From Acidobacteriota bacterium (GTDB taxonomy: Bacteria; Acidobacteriota; Terriglobia; Terriglobales; Acidobacteriaceae): a stretch of DNA of 5,262 bases. The stretch is from assembly GCA_003224785.1 (NCBI GenBank), contig QHZV01000232.1, positions 1 through 5,262 of the forward strand, written 5' to 3'. The notes beneath the pieces were generated by a model. It was not told the DNA's origin, ran no database searches, and was given only the letters and a program-made list of their open reading frames with translations. Both the position numbers and the translations under genes were made by a program. Shown in pieces: positions 1 to 5,262 of this stretch (within the stretch, counting starts at the first letter, position 1; each line of letters begins with the position of its first letter).

Positions 1-109
1 AGAAATTTAGTAGCTGATATCCGCGATAGCTCTTTTACTGCAAGCTAATTGGCTAAATGCTACGTGCTAGCAGCTTCGAGTTTCCTCAGCGGTCACTGAT
101 ATCATTGAA
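1..109. other. Non-coding leader upstream of the GAF/SpoIIE phosphatase gene
   Basis: No credible gene lies here. The frame of the downstream phosphatase is closed by a TAG at 68-70 and offers no ATG, GTG or TTG between that stop and 110. An ATG at 57 opens a 90-codon frame that overlaps the phosphatase gene out of frame and has no recognisable protein features. I could not identify a convincing sigma-70 promoter or Shine-Dalgarno site. The stretch is richer in A and T than the genes and contains the heptad array listed separately. The upstream gene is outside the window. Confidence 0.6.
44..79. repeat. Degenerate GCTAnnn heptanucleotide tandem array
   Basis: Successive units start with GCTA or GCT: GCTAATTG (44-51), GCTAAAT (52-58), GCTACGT (59-65), GCTAGCA (66-72) and GCTTCGA (73-79). 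The step is 8, 7, 7 and 7 nt. An outlying GCTGATA (13-19) and further AGCT cores at 12 and 28 suggest the array once extended left. The array lies wholly in the non-coding leader and resembles the short tandem heptanucleotide repeats known from cyanobacterial intergenic regions, here with a different unit. No function is evident. Confidence 0.5.
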
Positions 110-1825
110 ATGGTGGAAATGGCAGCCGTTCAAACTGAATTGCAATCACGCATCGAGCCCTTGCTGCTTGAAGTTGCGGACGTGGTCAACACTACGCTTG
201 ACCTGGACACGACTTTGCGCCGGGTCGCGGCATTGGTGCGCAAAGTCTACTTCCGGTTCAGCGTGGGTCACTCGCACGAAGTCGCCGATCGCATGCGAAT
301 CAAGGTTGGCGAGGGCGTCACCGGGGTAGCGGCGCAGCGCGCAGAAGCGATCCTGGTCAATGATGTGGCCAACGACCCGCGCTACATTTCGGCGGTTCCG
401 AACGTGCGCTCGGAAATTGCGGTGCCGTTGATCGTCAAGAACCGGGTCATCGGCGTGATTGACATCGAGTCGCCGCAACCTGACCACTTCACCGAGGAAC
501 ACAAGCGCCTGCTGACCCTGATCGCCTCGCGAATGGCGGTTGGGATTGAAAATGCGCGGCTATACACACGCATTTCGCGGCAAGCAAAGAGTCTGCTGCT
601 GCTGAATGAGATCGCTCGCGAACTGACTTCGATCCTGAATGTGGATGAGTTGCTGAAGCGGATCGGCGAGCTGGTCAGCCGGTTGATTGATTTCCAGATG
701 TTCAGCATTCTGCTGGTGGACGCTGCCGGGGAAAAACTACAGCATCGGTTTTCGTTGCGGTTCCAGGAAAACATTCATCTCAAAAACGACATTCCGATTG
801 GAAAAGGGATTGTCGGCGCGGCTGCTGAACAGAAAAAAGCTGTGCTTATCCGCGACGTAAAGAAAGATACTCGGTACATCGAGACCAACCCGGAAACGCG
901 GTCGGAGTTGGCTGTGCCATTGATTTACAAAGACAAGGTGATTGGCGTTCTTGATCTGGAGCACACGAAGAAAGGCTTCTTCACCGACGATCATCAACGC
1001 ACAATCACGACGCTCGCGGCACAGATTGCGATTGCGCTTGAAAATGCACGGCTCTACGAAGAGATCGGAAAGCAAGAACGGCGCCTGGAACGCGATCTTG
1101 CAATGGCACGGGAGTTGCAGTTCCGGCTGCTGCCGCCATCGCGGCCCCAGCTGGCGAATCTGGAAATTGCCGCTAAATTCTCGCCGGCGCGGGCCATTGG
1201 CGGCGACTTATACGATTTCATCAAATACTCGCAGTCACGCATGGCGTTCGTGATTGGTGACATCAGTGGCAAGGGAGCTCCGGCGGCGATTTATGCTGCG
1301 CTGGTGAGCGGAATCCTGCGCTCGCATGCTCCCATGGAGCCCGGCCCGGCGGAGATGCTGGCAGCGGTGAACTATTCTTTGGCGGAGCGCCGCATCGATG
1401 GGCAGTTCTGCTCACTAATTTATTCCGTGTGGGACGATCAGAACCTTACGCTCCAGGTTGCTAATTCCGGCTTGCCTCGGCCGATTTATTGTCACAAAGG
1501 AAAGACCCAGTTCATCGAAGCAACAGGTCTGCCGCTTGGCCTCTTCGATGATGCGGAGTACGACGAATTCACGTTCCAGGCGGAACCTGAAGATCTATTC
1601 GTGTTCTTCAGCGACGGAATTCTCGACGCAACCAATCGCGCGGGCGACCTATTTGGCCGCACGCGTCTCGAGAAGATTATTTCCAACTGCGCCGACAATT
1701 CGGCAGACTCGATTGTTAAGTCAGTATTCAAAGCGGTTGCCGAGCACGCGGCCGGTGTCGAAACTTTCGACGATGAGACCGTGGTCGCGATCCGAGTGAA
1801 AGGGAGTGCGTCCAAGCGGAAGTGA
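110..1825 (+). CDS. GAF-GAF-SpoIIE (PP2C-type) serine/threonine protein phosphatase
   Basis: This is a 571-residue cytoplasmic sensor phosphatase with no signal peptide or membrane segment. It has two tandem GAF domains (about 20-155 and 165-315), a charged linker helix (about 312-342) and a C-terminal SpoIIE/RsbU-type PP2C domain (about 350-565). Both GAF domains share the pattern RYI, then RSE(I/L)AVPLI, VIGV and D(I/L)E. Metal-site motifs of the phosphatase are visible: GGDLYDF (364-370), GDISGKG (383-389), FSDGILDAT (500-508) and DDET (554-557). Family members dephosphorylate anti-anti-sigma (STAS) proteins; the substrate and the GAF ligand are unknown here. GAF1 lacks about 17 residues relative to GAF2 after Val46. 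The usual NAGH-type motif reads NSGLPRP (452-458). The start is ATG 110; ATG 119 (MAAVQTEL) is equally plausible, and neither has a good Shine-Dalgarno sequence. The stop overlaps the lysA start. Confidence 0.93.
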   Translation: MVEMAAVQTELQSRIEPLLLEVADVVNTTLDLDTTLRRVAALVRKVYFRFSVGHSHEVADRMRIKVGEGVTGVAAQRAEAILVNDVANDPRYISAVPNVRSEIAVPLIVKNRVIGVIDIESPQPDHFTEEHKRLLTLIASRMAVGIENARLYTRISRQAKSLLLLNEIARELTSILNVDELLKRIGELVSRLIDFQMFSILLVDAAGEKLQHRFSLRFQENIHLKNDIPIGKGIVGAAAEQKKAVLIRDVKKDTRYIETNPETRSELAVPLIYKDKVIGVLDLEHTKKGFFTDDHQRTITTLAAQIAIALENARLYEEIGKQERRLERDLAMARELQFRLLPPSRPQLANLEIAAKFSPARAIGGDLYDFIKYSQSRMAFVIGDISGKGAPAAIYAALVSGILRSHAPMEPGPAEMLAAVNYSLAERRIDGQFCSLIYSVWDDQNLTLQVANSGLPRPIYCHKGKTQFIEATGLPLGLFDDAEYDEFTFQAEPEDLFVFFSDGILDATNRAGDLFGRTRLEKIISNCADNSADSIVKSVFKAVAEHAAGVETFDDETVVAIRVKGSASKRK

Positions 1826-3156
1826 GGAAGACTTCTCAGCGGCCTCCCGGATTTGAATATCGCTCCGAACGCCCACTTCTCGCCAAATCGGCAAGGAGCA
1901 GGGCATCCACTTTGGACGAGCTTTTCTGCGAACAGACTTCATTGCACAGGCTAGCAGAACGCTTTGGCACACCTTTATATGTGTACTCCGCCGGGATAAT
2001 ACGCGAAAGAGTTTCCGATTTTCAGAATGCATTTCGTGGCACTGACTGCAATATCTGCTATTCGGTAAAAGCCAATTCCAACATCAGCATTCTTCGTTTG
2101 CTTGTAAAGCTGGGCTGCGGATTCGACGTAGTGTCCGGCGGAGAACTGCAGCGAGTGCTGCGGGCGAAGCGCACGGCTGCGGCGGATGTTGTCTTTTCCG
2201 GGGTGGGCAAGACGATTCCCGAGATCGAGGCCGCGCTCAAAGCCGACATTCTGCTCTTTAACGTGGAGAGCGCATCCGAACTCGAAACTCTGGCAACTTG
2301 CGCGGCAAGATTGAAGCGTCGGGCGAGAATTGCATTTCGAGTGAATCCGGATGTGCCCGCCGATACCCATCCTTATATCTCCACCGGCCTCCACAAGCAT
2401 AAGTTTGGCGTGCCGATCGGGGAGGCGCGGGAACTTTATGCGCGCGCAGCTTCATTGCGATGTCTGCAAATTGCCGGTATTAGCGTTCATATCGGATCCC
2501 AGATCACGGATTTCGCTCCGTTCGGTATCGCAATGGAACGAGTGGCCGAGTTGGTTCGGCAGCTTCGCAAGGACGGGCATGCGATTGAGTACGTAGATGC
2601 GGGCGGCGGCCTTGGAATTGATTACAGGGCGCACTCATCTTCGGATGCGGAATTGAATTTTTCGTCCGTTGTGATGGAATATGCTCGGTCGATTTTGACG
2701 CCGCTGCGGAAATTGGATATCAAGCTGCTGCTAGAGCCGGGGCGGTCGATCATCGGCCCGGCGGGCGTACTGCTCACGCGCGTTCTTTACCGAAAGACGA
2801 ATGGCGACAAGAAATTCGTGATCGTGGATGCAGCGATGAACGATCTGATCCGGCCTTCGCTTTATCAGGCTGAGCACCAGATCGTGCCGGTAAAAGCTGG
2901 CAATGACGATCCAGAGGTACTCGACATCGTTGGCCCGGTATGCGAGTCCGGGGACTTTTTTGCGCGCGGGCGCGAGTTGCCCCATGTTGAAGAAGGCGAT
3001 CTGCTTGCCATTCTCGACGCTGGCGCGTACGGAATGGCTCTCGCTTCGAATTACAACTCGCGACCACGTCCGGCGGAAGTCCTGGTGAATGGAAAATCGG
3101 CTAAGGTGATCCGGCGGCGGGAAACCATTTCGGATCTGTTGATGCCTGAACTGTGA
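1822..3156 (+). CDS. lysA: Diaminopimelate decarboxylase
   Basis: LysA is a PLP-dependent fold-III enzyme that converts meso-diaminopimelate to L-lysine and CO2, the last step of lysine synthesis. The PLP lysine is Lys83 in CYSVKANSN. Other family signatures are FDVVSGGEL (101-109), HPYISTGLHKHKFG (183-196), HIGSQ (223-227), the phosphate-binding GGGLGIDY (261-268), EPGRS (305-309), the catalytic cysteine region GPVCESGDFF (371-380) and GAYGMALASNYN (401-412). HPYISTG and CESGD favour diaminopimelate over arginine or ornithine decarboxylases. The start is GTG 1822, overlapping the phosphatase TGA in a GTGA arrangement, which suggests translational coupling; an AGGGAG lies at 1801-1806, rather far upstream. 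At 444 residues it is slightly long for the family, with an apparent insertion between FEYR (11-14) and LFCE (34-37). TTG 1912 preceded by AAGGAG (1893-1898) is an alternative start. The gene ends directly against the convergent hydrolase gene. Confidence 0.96.
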   Translation: MRKTSQRPPGFEYRSERPLLAKSARSRASTLDELFCEQTSLHRLAERFGTPLYVYSAGIIRERVSDFQNAFRGTDCNICYSVKANSNISILRLLVKLGCGFDVVSGGELQRVLRAKRTAAADVVFSGVGKTIPEIEAALKADILLFNVESASELETLATCAARLKRRARIAFRVNPDVPADTHPYISTGLHKHKFGVPIGEARELYARAASLRCLQIAGISVHIGSQITDFAPFGIAMERVAELVRQLRKDGHAIEYVDAGGGLGIDYRAHSSSDAELNFSSVVMEYARSILTPLRKLDIKLLLEPGRSIIGPAGVLLTRVLYRKTNGDKKFVIVDAAMNDLIRPSLYQAEHQIVPVKAGNDDPEVLDIVGPVCESGDFFARGRELPHVEEGDLLAILDAGAYGMALASNYNSRPRPAEVLVNGKSAKVIRRRETISDLLMPEL

Positions 3157-4038
3157 TTATTTTCTTTGCAGAAAGCTGGTCACTGCATCCAACACTGGCT
3201 TCGCCTGATGCATGAACAATGCATGCCCAAGCAGTGGAAATTTAATGTGTTTAGCATCCGGTAATAGTCGAAGCGCCAGCTTCACGTCAGCGTCAGAGAG
3301 CAGTGCGTCCAACTCAGGATTGCCTTGGAGAAGCAGAGTAGGGCAGGAAATTTTCGGCAACGTCTGTTCCGGATCACAACTGTCGCATGCTCTGCCATCA
3401 CTTGTCATCGCGATTGCATCCGGATCGGTGCGCTGAGCGCAACCTGCCCACTCTGAGAGAACCCGCGGCGTGTTGCCCGGCAGCTCTTCAATGCGTATAG
3501 GCTCTGCAAACCCGGGCACAGGGATTACGATCGTGCCCATTGCGGATGCTAGCGTCTCTTGCGAGTTGCCGGGCCGCAACAGCAACGCGTGCAGTTGACG
3601 AAAGAGCGGTGCGTAGAGGCTGCGGCGAAAGTTCTCGGGTGTGATCATGGTGTCACCCAGAATGAGAGCTTTGACGTGGCACTTGCCGCTTGCCGCAACT
3701 TTCATTGCTGCCATCGCACCCAGGGAATGACCGAAGATCGCCGTCCCGTCAGGAACTTGTGAGTTCACAAATTCGATGACGTCCTGAGCGAATTGAGAGA
3801 TCCGATATGCACCCGCAACGTGGCCGGATTGGCCGTGCCCGCGCAGATCGAGTGCAAACACGTGGAAGCGACTTGAGAGTTCTGGAAGTAAAACAGAAAA
3901 CGATCGCCAGTCTCGCGTGAGGCCGTGTAGAAGCAACAACGGCGGGCCATTCGCAGGCCCTTCGGCATAGGTCAGGGAAATCTCGCCCCCGGAAAACATC
4001 TTTTCTGCGAATCCGTGGAGCGCGGTCGCTGTGCTCAC
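3157..4038 (-). CDS. Alpha/beta hydrolase family protein
   Basis: This is a predicted soluble alpha/beta-hydrolase of 293 residues; the substrate cannot be named. The strand-turn LLLLHG (35-39) gives the oxyanion HG, the nucleophile elbow is GHSLGA with Ser105, and the catalytic His is His272 in GHALF. The middle region (about 130-200) is the variable cap. The acid residue is unclear: after LLLQG the sequence is NPELD, leaving Glu242 or Asp244 as candidates. Four cysteines (200, 218, 221, 232) cluster just before that strand, including CDSC. I chose GTG 4038 as start because GGGGA lies 8 nt upstream (4051-4047) and the start shares its first base with the nadK TAG stop. GTG 4053 (298 residues) and ATG 3999 are alternatives. 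It is probably cotranscribed with nadK. Confidence 0.88.
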   Translation of the reverse strand: MSTATALHGFAEKMFSGGEISLTYAEGPANGPPLLLLHGLTRDWRSFSVLLPELSSRFHVFALDLRGHGQSGHVAGAYRISQFAQDVIEFVNSQVPDGTAIFGHSLGAMAAMKVAASGKCHVKALILGDTMITPENFRRSLYAPLFRQLHALLLRPGNSQETLASAMGTIVIPVPGFAEPIRIEELPGNTPRVLSEWAGCAQRTDPDAIAMTSDGRACDSCDPEQTLPKISCPTLLLQGNPELDALLSDADVKLALRLLPDAKHIKFPLLGHALFMHQAKPVLDAVTSFLQRK

Positions 4039-4913
4039 TAACGCTGTCCCCACTTGAGTTTGGTGCGGAGGACGTCGAAGAATGTGCCTTTGGTGTGCAG
4101 CAGTCGCACCTGGAAATCTGACTTGCGGCAGAACACGCGATCACCATCGAGCATCGGCATGCCGGCCTGGCCGTCAATGCTTAGGTAAGCTTCCTCTTCG
4201 CCGGTCATGACCACAATTTCAATATGCGAAGTGTCGCGCACCACCAACGGCCGGTGAGTGAGCGAGTGCGCCGAAACTGGCGTGACCACGAAGCTCTCGA
4301 CGTTGGGCATGAGAATGGGGCCGCCGGCGGCGAGCGAATACGCAGTCGAACCGGTTGCCGTCGAAACAATTAAGCTGTCAGCCTGATAACGGGAGACGAA
4401 AACCTTATCAATGAAGACGTCGCAGTGGTTGAGCCGGGCAATGGTTCCCTTCCCGACCACAACGTCGTTGAGCGCTTCAAAGGAGGCGATGATTGTGCCG
4501 CCACGACTCACCTCGCAATGCACCATGGAGCGAACGTCAATGGCGGAGGAACCCCGATCAATGCTATCGAGGGTCGAATAGAGTTCGTCGAGCGGCACTT
4601 CGGTCAGAAATCCCAAAGCGCCAAGGTTCACGCCCATAATTGGGATGCCGGCCTTCGCAACCACGCGCGCCGCAGATAGAAGAGTGCCGTCTCCGCCAAG
4701 CACGATGACAAAATCCAGCTTCCGCGCACCCATTGCTTCGCGGGAGATGGTTTCCGCCGTTTTGGCGAAGGAGGATGTTTCTGGATCAACAACGAATGTG
4801 TAGCCATGACTCGTAAGCCACTCCGTCAGGTGAGGCACAATCTGCGCGACTTCCGGCTTGCTCGGTTTGGAAACGATGCCTACGGCTTTTTGCGCTGGCG
4901 CGTCTTTTCTCAT
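4038..4913 (-). CDS. nadK: NAD kinase (ATP-NAD kinase)
   Basis: NadK phosphorylates NAD+ at the 2'-hydroxyl to give NADP+, the only de novo route to NADP(H). The 291-residue length is typical of bacterial NadK. Signatures in order are GGDGT (73-77, with catalytic Asp75), NLGALGFLTE (96-105), LND (148-150, in place of the common LNE), TGSTAYS (187-193) with AAGGPI following, the HSLTHRP segment (216-222) and DGQ (247-249). I chose ATG 4913; an in-frame TTG at 4931 would add six residues (MYNSIS) but has no better ribosome-binding site, and neither start has a clear Shine-Dalgarno sequence. The stop TAG shares its last base with the downstream hydrolase start. Upstream on the same strand is tlyA, a common partner of nadK in bacteria, separated by a repeat-bearing spacer. 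Confidence 0.96.
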   Translation of the reverse strand: MRKDAPAQKAVGIVSKPSKPEVAQIVPHLTEWLTSHGYTFVVDPETSSFAKTAETISREAMGARKLDFVIVLGGDGTLLSAARVVAKAGIPIMGVNLGALGFLTEVPLDELYSTLDSIDRGSSAIDVRSMVHCEVSRGGTIIASFEALNDVVVGKGTIARLNHCDVFIDKVFVSRYQADSLIVSTATGSTAYSLAAGGPILMPNVESFVVTPVSAHSLTHRPLVVRDTSHIEIVVMTGEEEAYLSIDGQAGMPMLDGDRVFCRKSDFQVRLLHTKGTFFDVLRTKLKWGQR

Positions 4914-4942
4914 GGAAATGGAATTGTACAAGTTCTTTTCGT

Positions 4943-4956
4943 CACAGAGACACAGA
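4943..4956. repeat. CACAGA direct repeat pair
   Basis: CACAGA occurs at 4943-4948 and 4951-4956, separated by GA. On the other strand it reads as a TCTGTG direct repeat. Similar CACAGAGACACAGAG strings are, from memory, frequent in intergenic DNA of soil bacteria. The site lies just upstream of nadK on its non-template side; no function is assigned. Confidence 0.4.
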
Positions 4957-4960
4957 CATC

Positions 4961-5034
4961 GCGGAGTAAGAAATCAGAAGTAAAAGCAAACCTCATCCCA
5001 CTTCTGCATTCTGACTTCTTACTTCTGCATTCCG
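4961..5034. repeat. Bipolar heptanucleotide repeat (ACTTCTG family) forming an inverted repeat
   Basis: The right half is five contiguous 7-mers: ACTTCTG (5000-5006), CATTCTG (5007-5013), ACTTCTT (5014-5020), ACTTCTG (5021-5027) and CATTCCG (5028-5034). The left half holds the same family in reverse orientation: AAGAAAT (4968-4974) and CAGAAGT (4975-4981), with degenerate flanks. As a result 4965-4979 is complementary to 5009-5023 with a single mismatch, giving a 15-position stem around a 29-nt loop. The stem is AT-rich and has no following T-run in either direction, so it does not look like an intrinsic terminator. It would be transcribed if tlyA and nadK form one operon. Confidence 0.65.
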
Positions 5035-5051
5035 GTTATGACGCTGGCTGA

Positions 5052-5262
5052 TCAGTAACGCGCGTACAGCAAGAACTCGCGGTTTCCTTCCGCGCCTTGA
5101 ATTGGTGATTCGATCACATCGATTGTAGTGACGCCCAACGCCGTGACCGCGTCGCGCACTCGATCCACTGCTTGCTGCTGCGTTTTCGGATCGCGAACGA
5201 TGCCTCCTTTACCGACATTTTCGCGACCAGCCTCGAACTGCGGTTTCACAAGGACGATGAGA
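5052..5262 (-). CDS. tlyA: TlyA-family rRNA (cytidine-2'-O)-methyltransferase, C-terminal fragment
   Basis: Only the last 69 codons are present; the gene enters from the right edge, and codons in frame continue to position 5262 (LIVLVKPQFEAGRE). TlyA proteins use S-adenosylmethionine to 2'-O-methylate cytidines in 16S and/or 23S rRNA, and some members were annotated as hemolysins. The visible signatures are KPQFEAGRENVGKGGIVRD, which carries the lysine of the FtsJ/RrmJ-like catalytic set, and the terminal SPIQGAEGNREFLL, which carries the terminal glutamate. The N-terminal S4 RNA-binding domain and the SAM-binding motif are outside the window. The stop is TGA at 5054-5052. An apparent internal GTG at 5249 is not a start, because the conserved LIVLVKPQFE strand runs through it. 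Its position upstream of nadK fits a common bacterial gene order. Confidence 0.9.
   Translation of the reverse strand, partial: LIVLVKPQFEAGRENVGKGGIVRDPKTQQQAVDRVRDAVTALGVTTIDVIESPIQGAEGNREFLLYARY

Larger units (their letters stand above)
4914..5051. other. Spacer between tlyA and nadK, largely repeat sequence
   Basis: This non-coding spacer separates the tlyA stop from the nadK start. Unlike the tight overlaps elsewhere in the window it is more than 100 nt long, and most of it is low-complexity repeat. It contains a CACAGA direct repeat (4943-4956) and a bipolar heptad array with hairpin potential (4961-5034). It is poorer in GC than the flanking genes. A TACAAT hexamer (4928-4923, minus strand) sits just upstream of the nadK ATG, but no -35 partner matches well, so no promoter is called. 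The spacer may hold a nadK promoter or may just be a repeat insertion within an operon. Confidence 0.6.

Noticed and set aside
57..329. 90-codon open frame starting in the leader and overlapping the phosphatase start
   Set aside because: It overlaps the phosphatase out of frame and its translation, rich in Trp, Ser and Arg, matches no family; it is a shadow.
737..1075. Antisense open frame of 112 codons within the phosphatase gene
   Set aside because: It is fully antisense to conserved GAF2 coding sequence with no domain features, as expected from GC-rich codon bias. The same applies to the other antisense frames in the phosphatase, lysA and nadK genes.
3206..3226. Two ATGCAT palindromes forming a possible hairpin near the 3' end of the hydrolase gene
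   Set aside because: The stem is only 6 bp, AT-balanced, within the codons around the catalytic His, and lacks a T-run; chance is the simpler explanation and it is not called a terminator.
4923..4928. TACAAT on the minus strand as a -10 box for nadK
   Set aside because: The hexamer 17 nt upstream (GTCTCT) matches a -35 box at only two positions, and the element lies almost on the start codon. It could serve a leaderless transcript, but the evidence is too weak.
4961..5034. CRISPR array or intrinsic terminator interpretation of the heptad region
   Set aside because: The units are 7 nt with no spacers, so it is not CRISPR. The stem is AT-rich with a long loop and no U-tract, so it is not a standard intrinsic terminator.
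1..5262. A mobile element, phage or defence system
   Set aside because: No transposase, integrase, terminal inverted repeats, target-site duplications or defence domains were found; all complete genes are housekeeping or common signalling/hydrolase families.

Overview
This 5.26 kb window looks like ordinary bacterial chromosome from a free-living, moderately GC-rich Gram-negative-type organism. The style of the genes (a GAF-GAF-SpoIIE phosphatase with an 'ANSGLPRP' motif, a tlyA-nadK neighbourhood, and intergenic heptanucleotide arrays) fits Acidobacteriota best. That placement is inference from protein flavour and was not tested by a search. No phage, transposon, CRISPR or toxin/defence genes were seen.

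Layout. Positions 1-109 carry no supported gene but hold a degenerate 7-nt tandem repeat. On the + strand, a GAF-GAF-PP2C/SpoIIE protein phosphatase (110-1825) overlaps by 4 nt the start of lysA, diaminopimelate decarboxylase (1822-3156). On the - strand, read from the right edge inward, come the C-terminus of a TlyA-family rRNA 2'-O-methyltransferase (5052-5262, cut by the window edge), a 120-140 nt spacer with bipolar heptad repeats, nadK (4038-4913) and an alpha/beta hydrolase (3157-4038) that shares one base with the nadK stop. The lysA and hydrolase stop codons abut with no spacer, so two convergent transcription units meet at 3156/3157.

Functional picture. The + strand pair couples a probable signalling phosphatase (RsbU/SpoIIE type, normally acting on an anti-anti-sigma factor) to the last step of lysine synthesis; why they are coupled is not evident. 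The - strand unit combines rRNA modification, NADP+ supply and a hydrolase of unknown substrate.

The points most worth a second look are an apparent in-frame loss of about 17 residues in the first GAF domain, two different heptanucleotide repeat families in the two non-coding stretches, and a roughly 18-20 residue insertion near the LysA N-terminus. I found no convincing previously undescribed multi-gene system.
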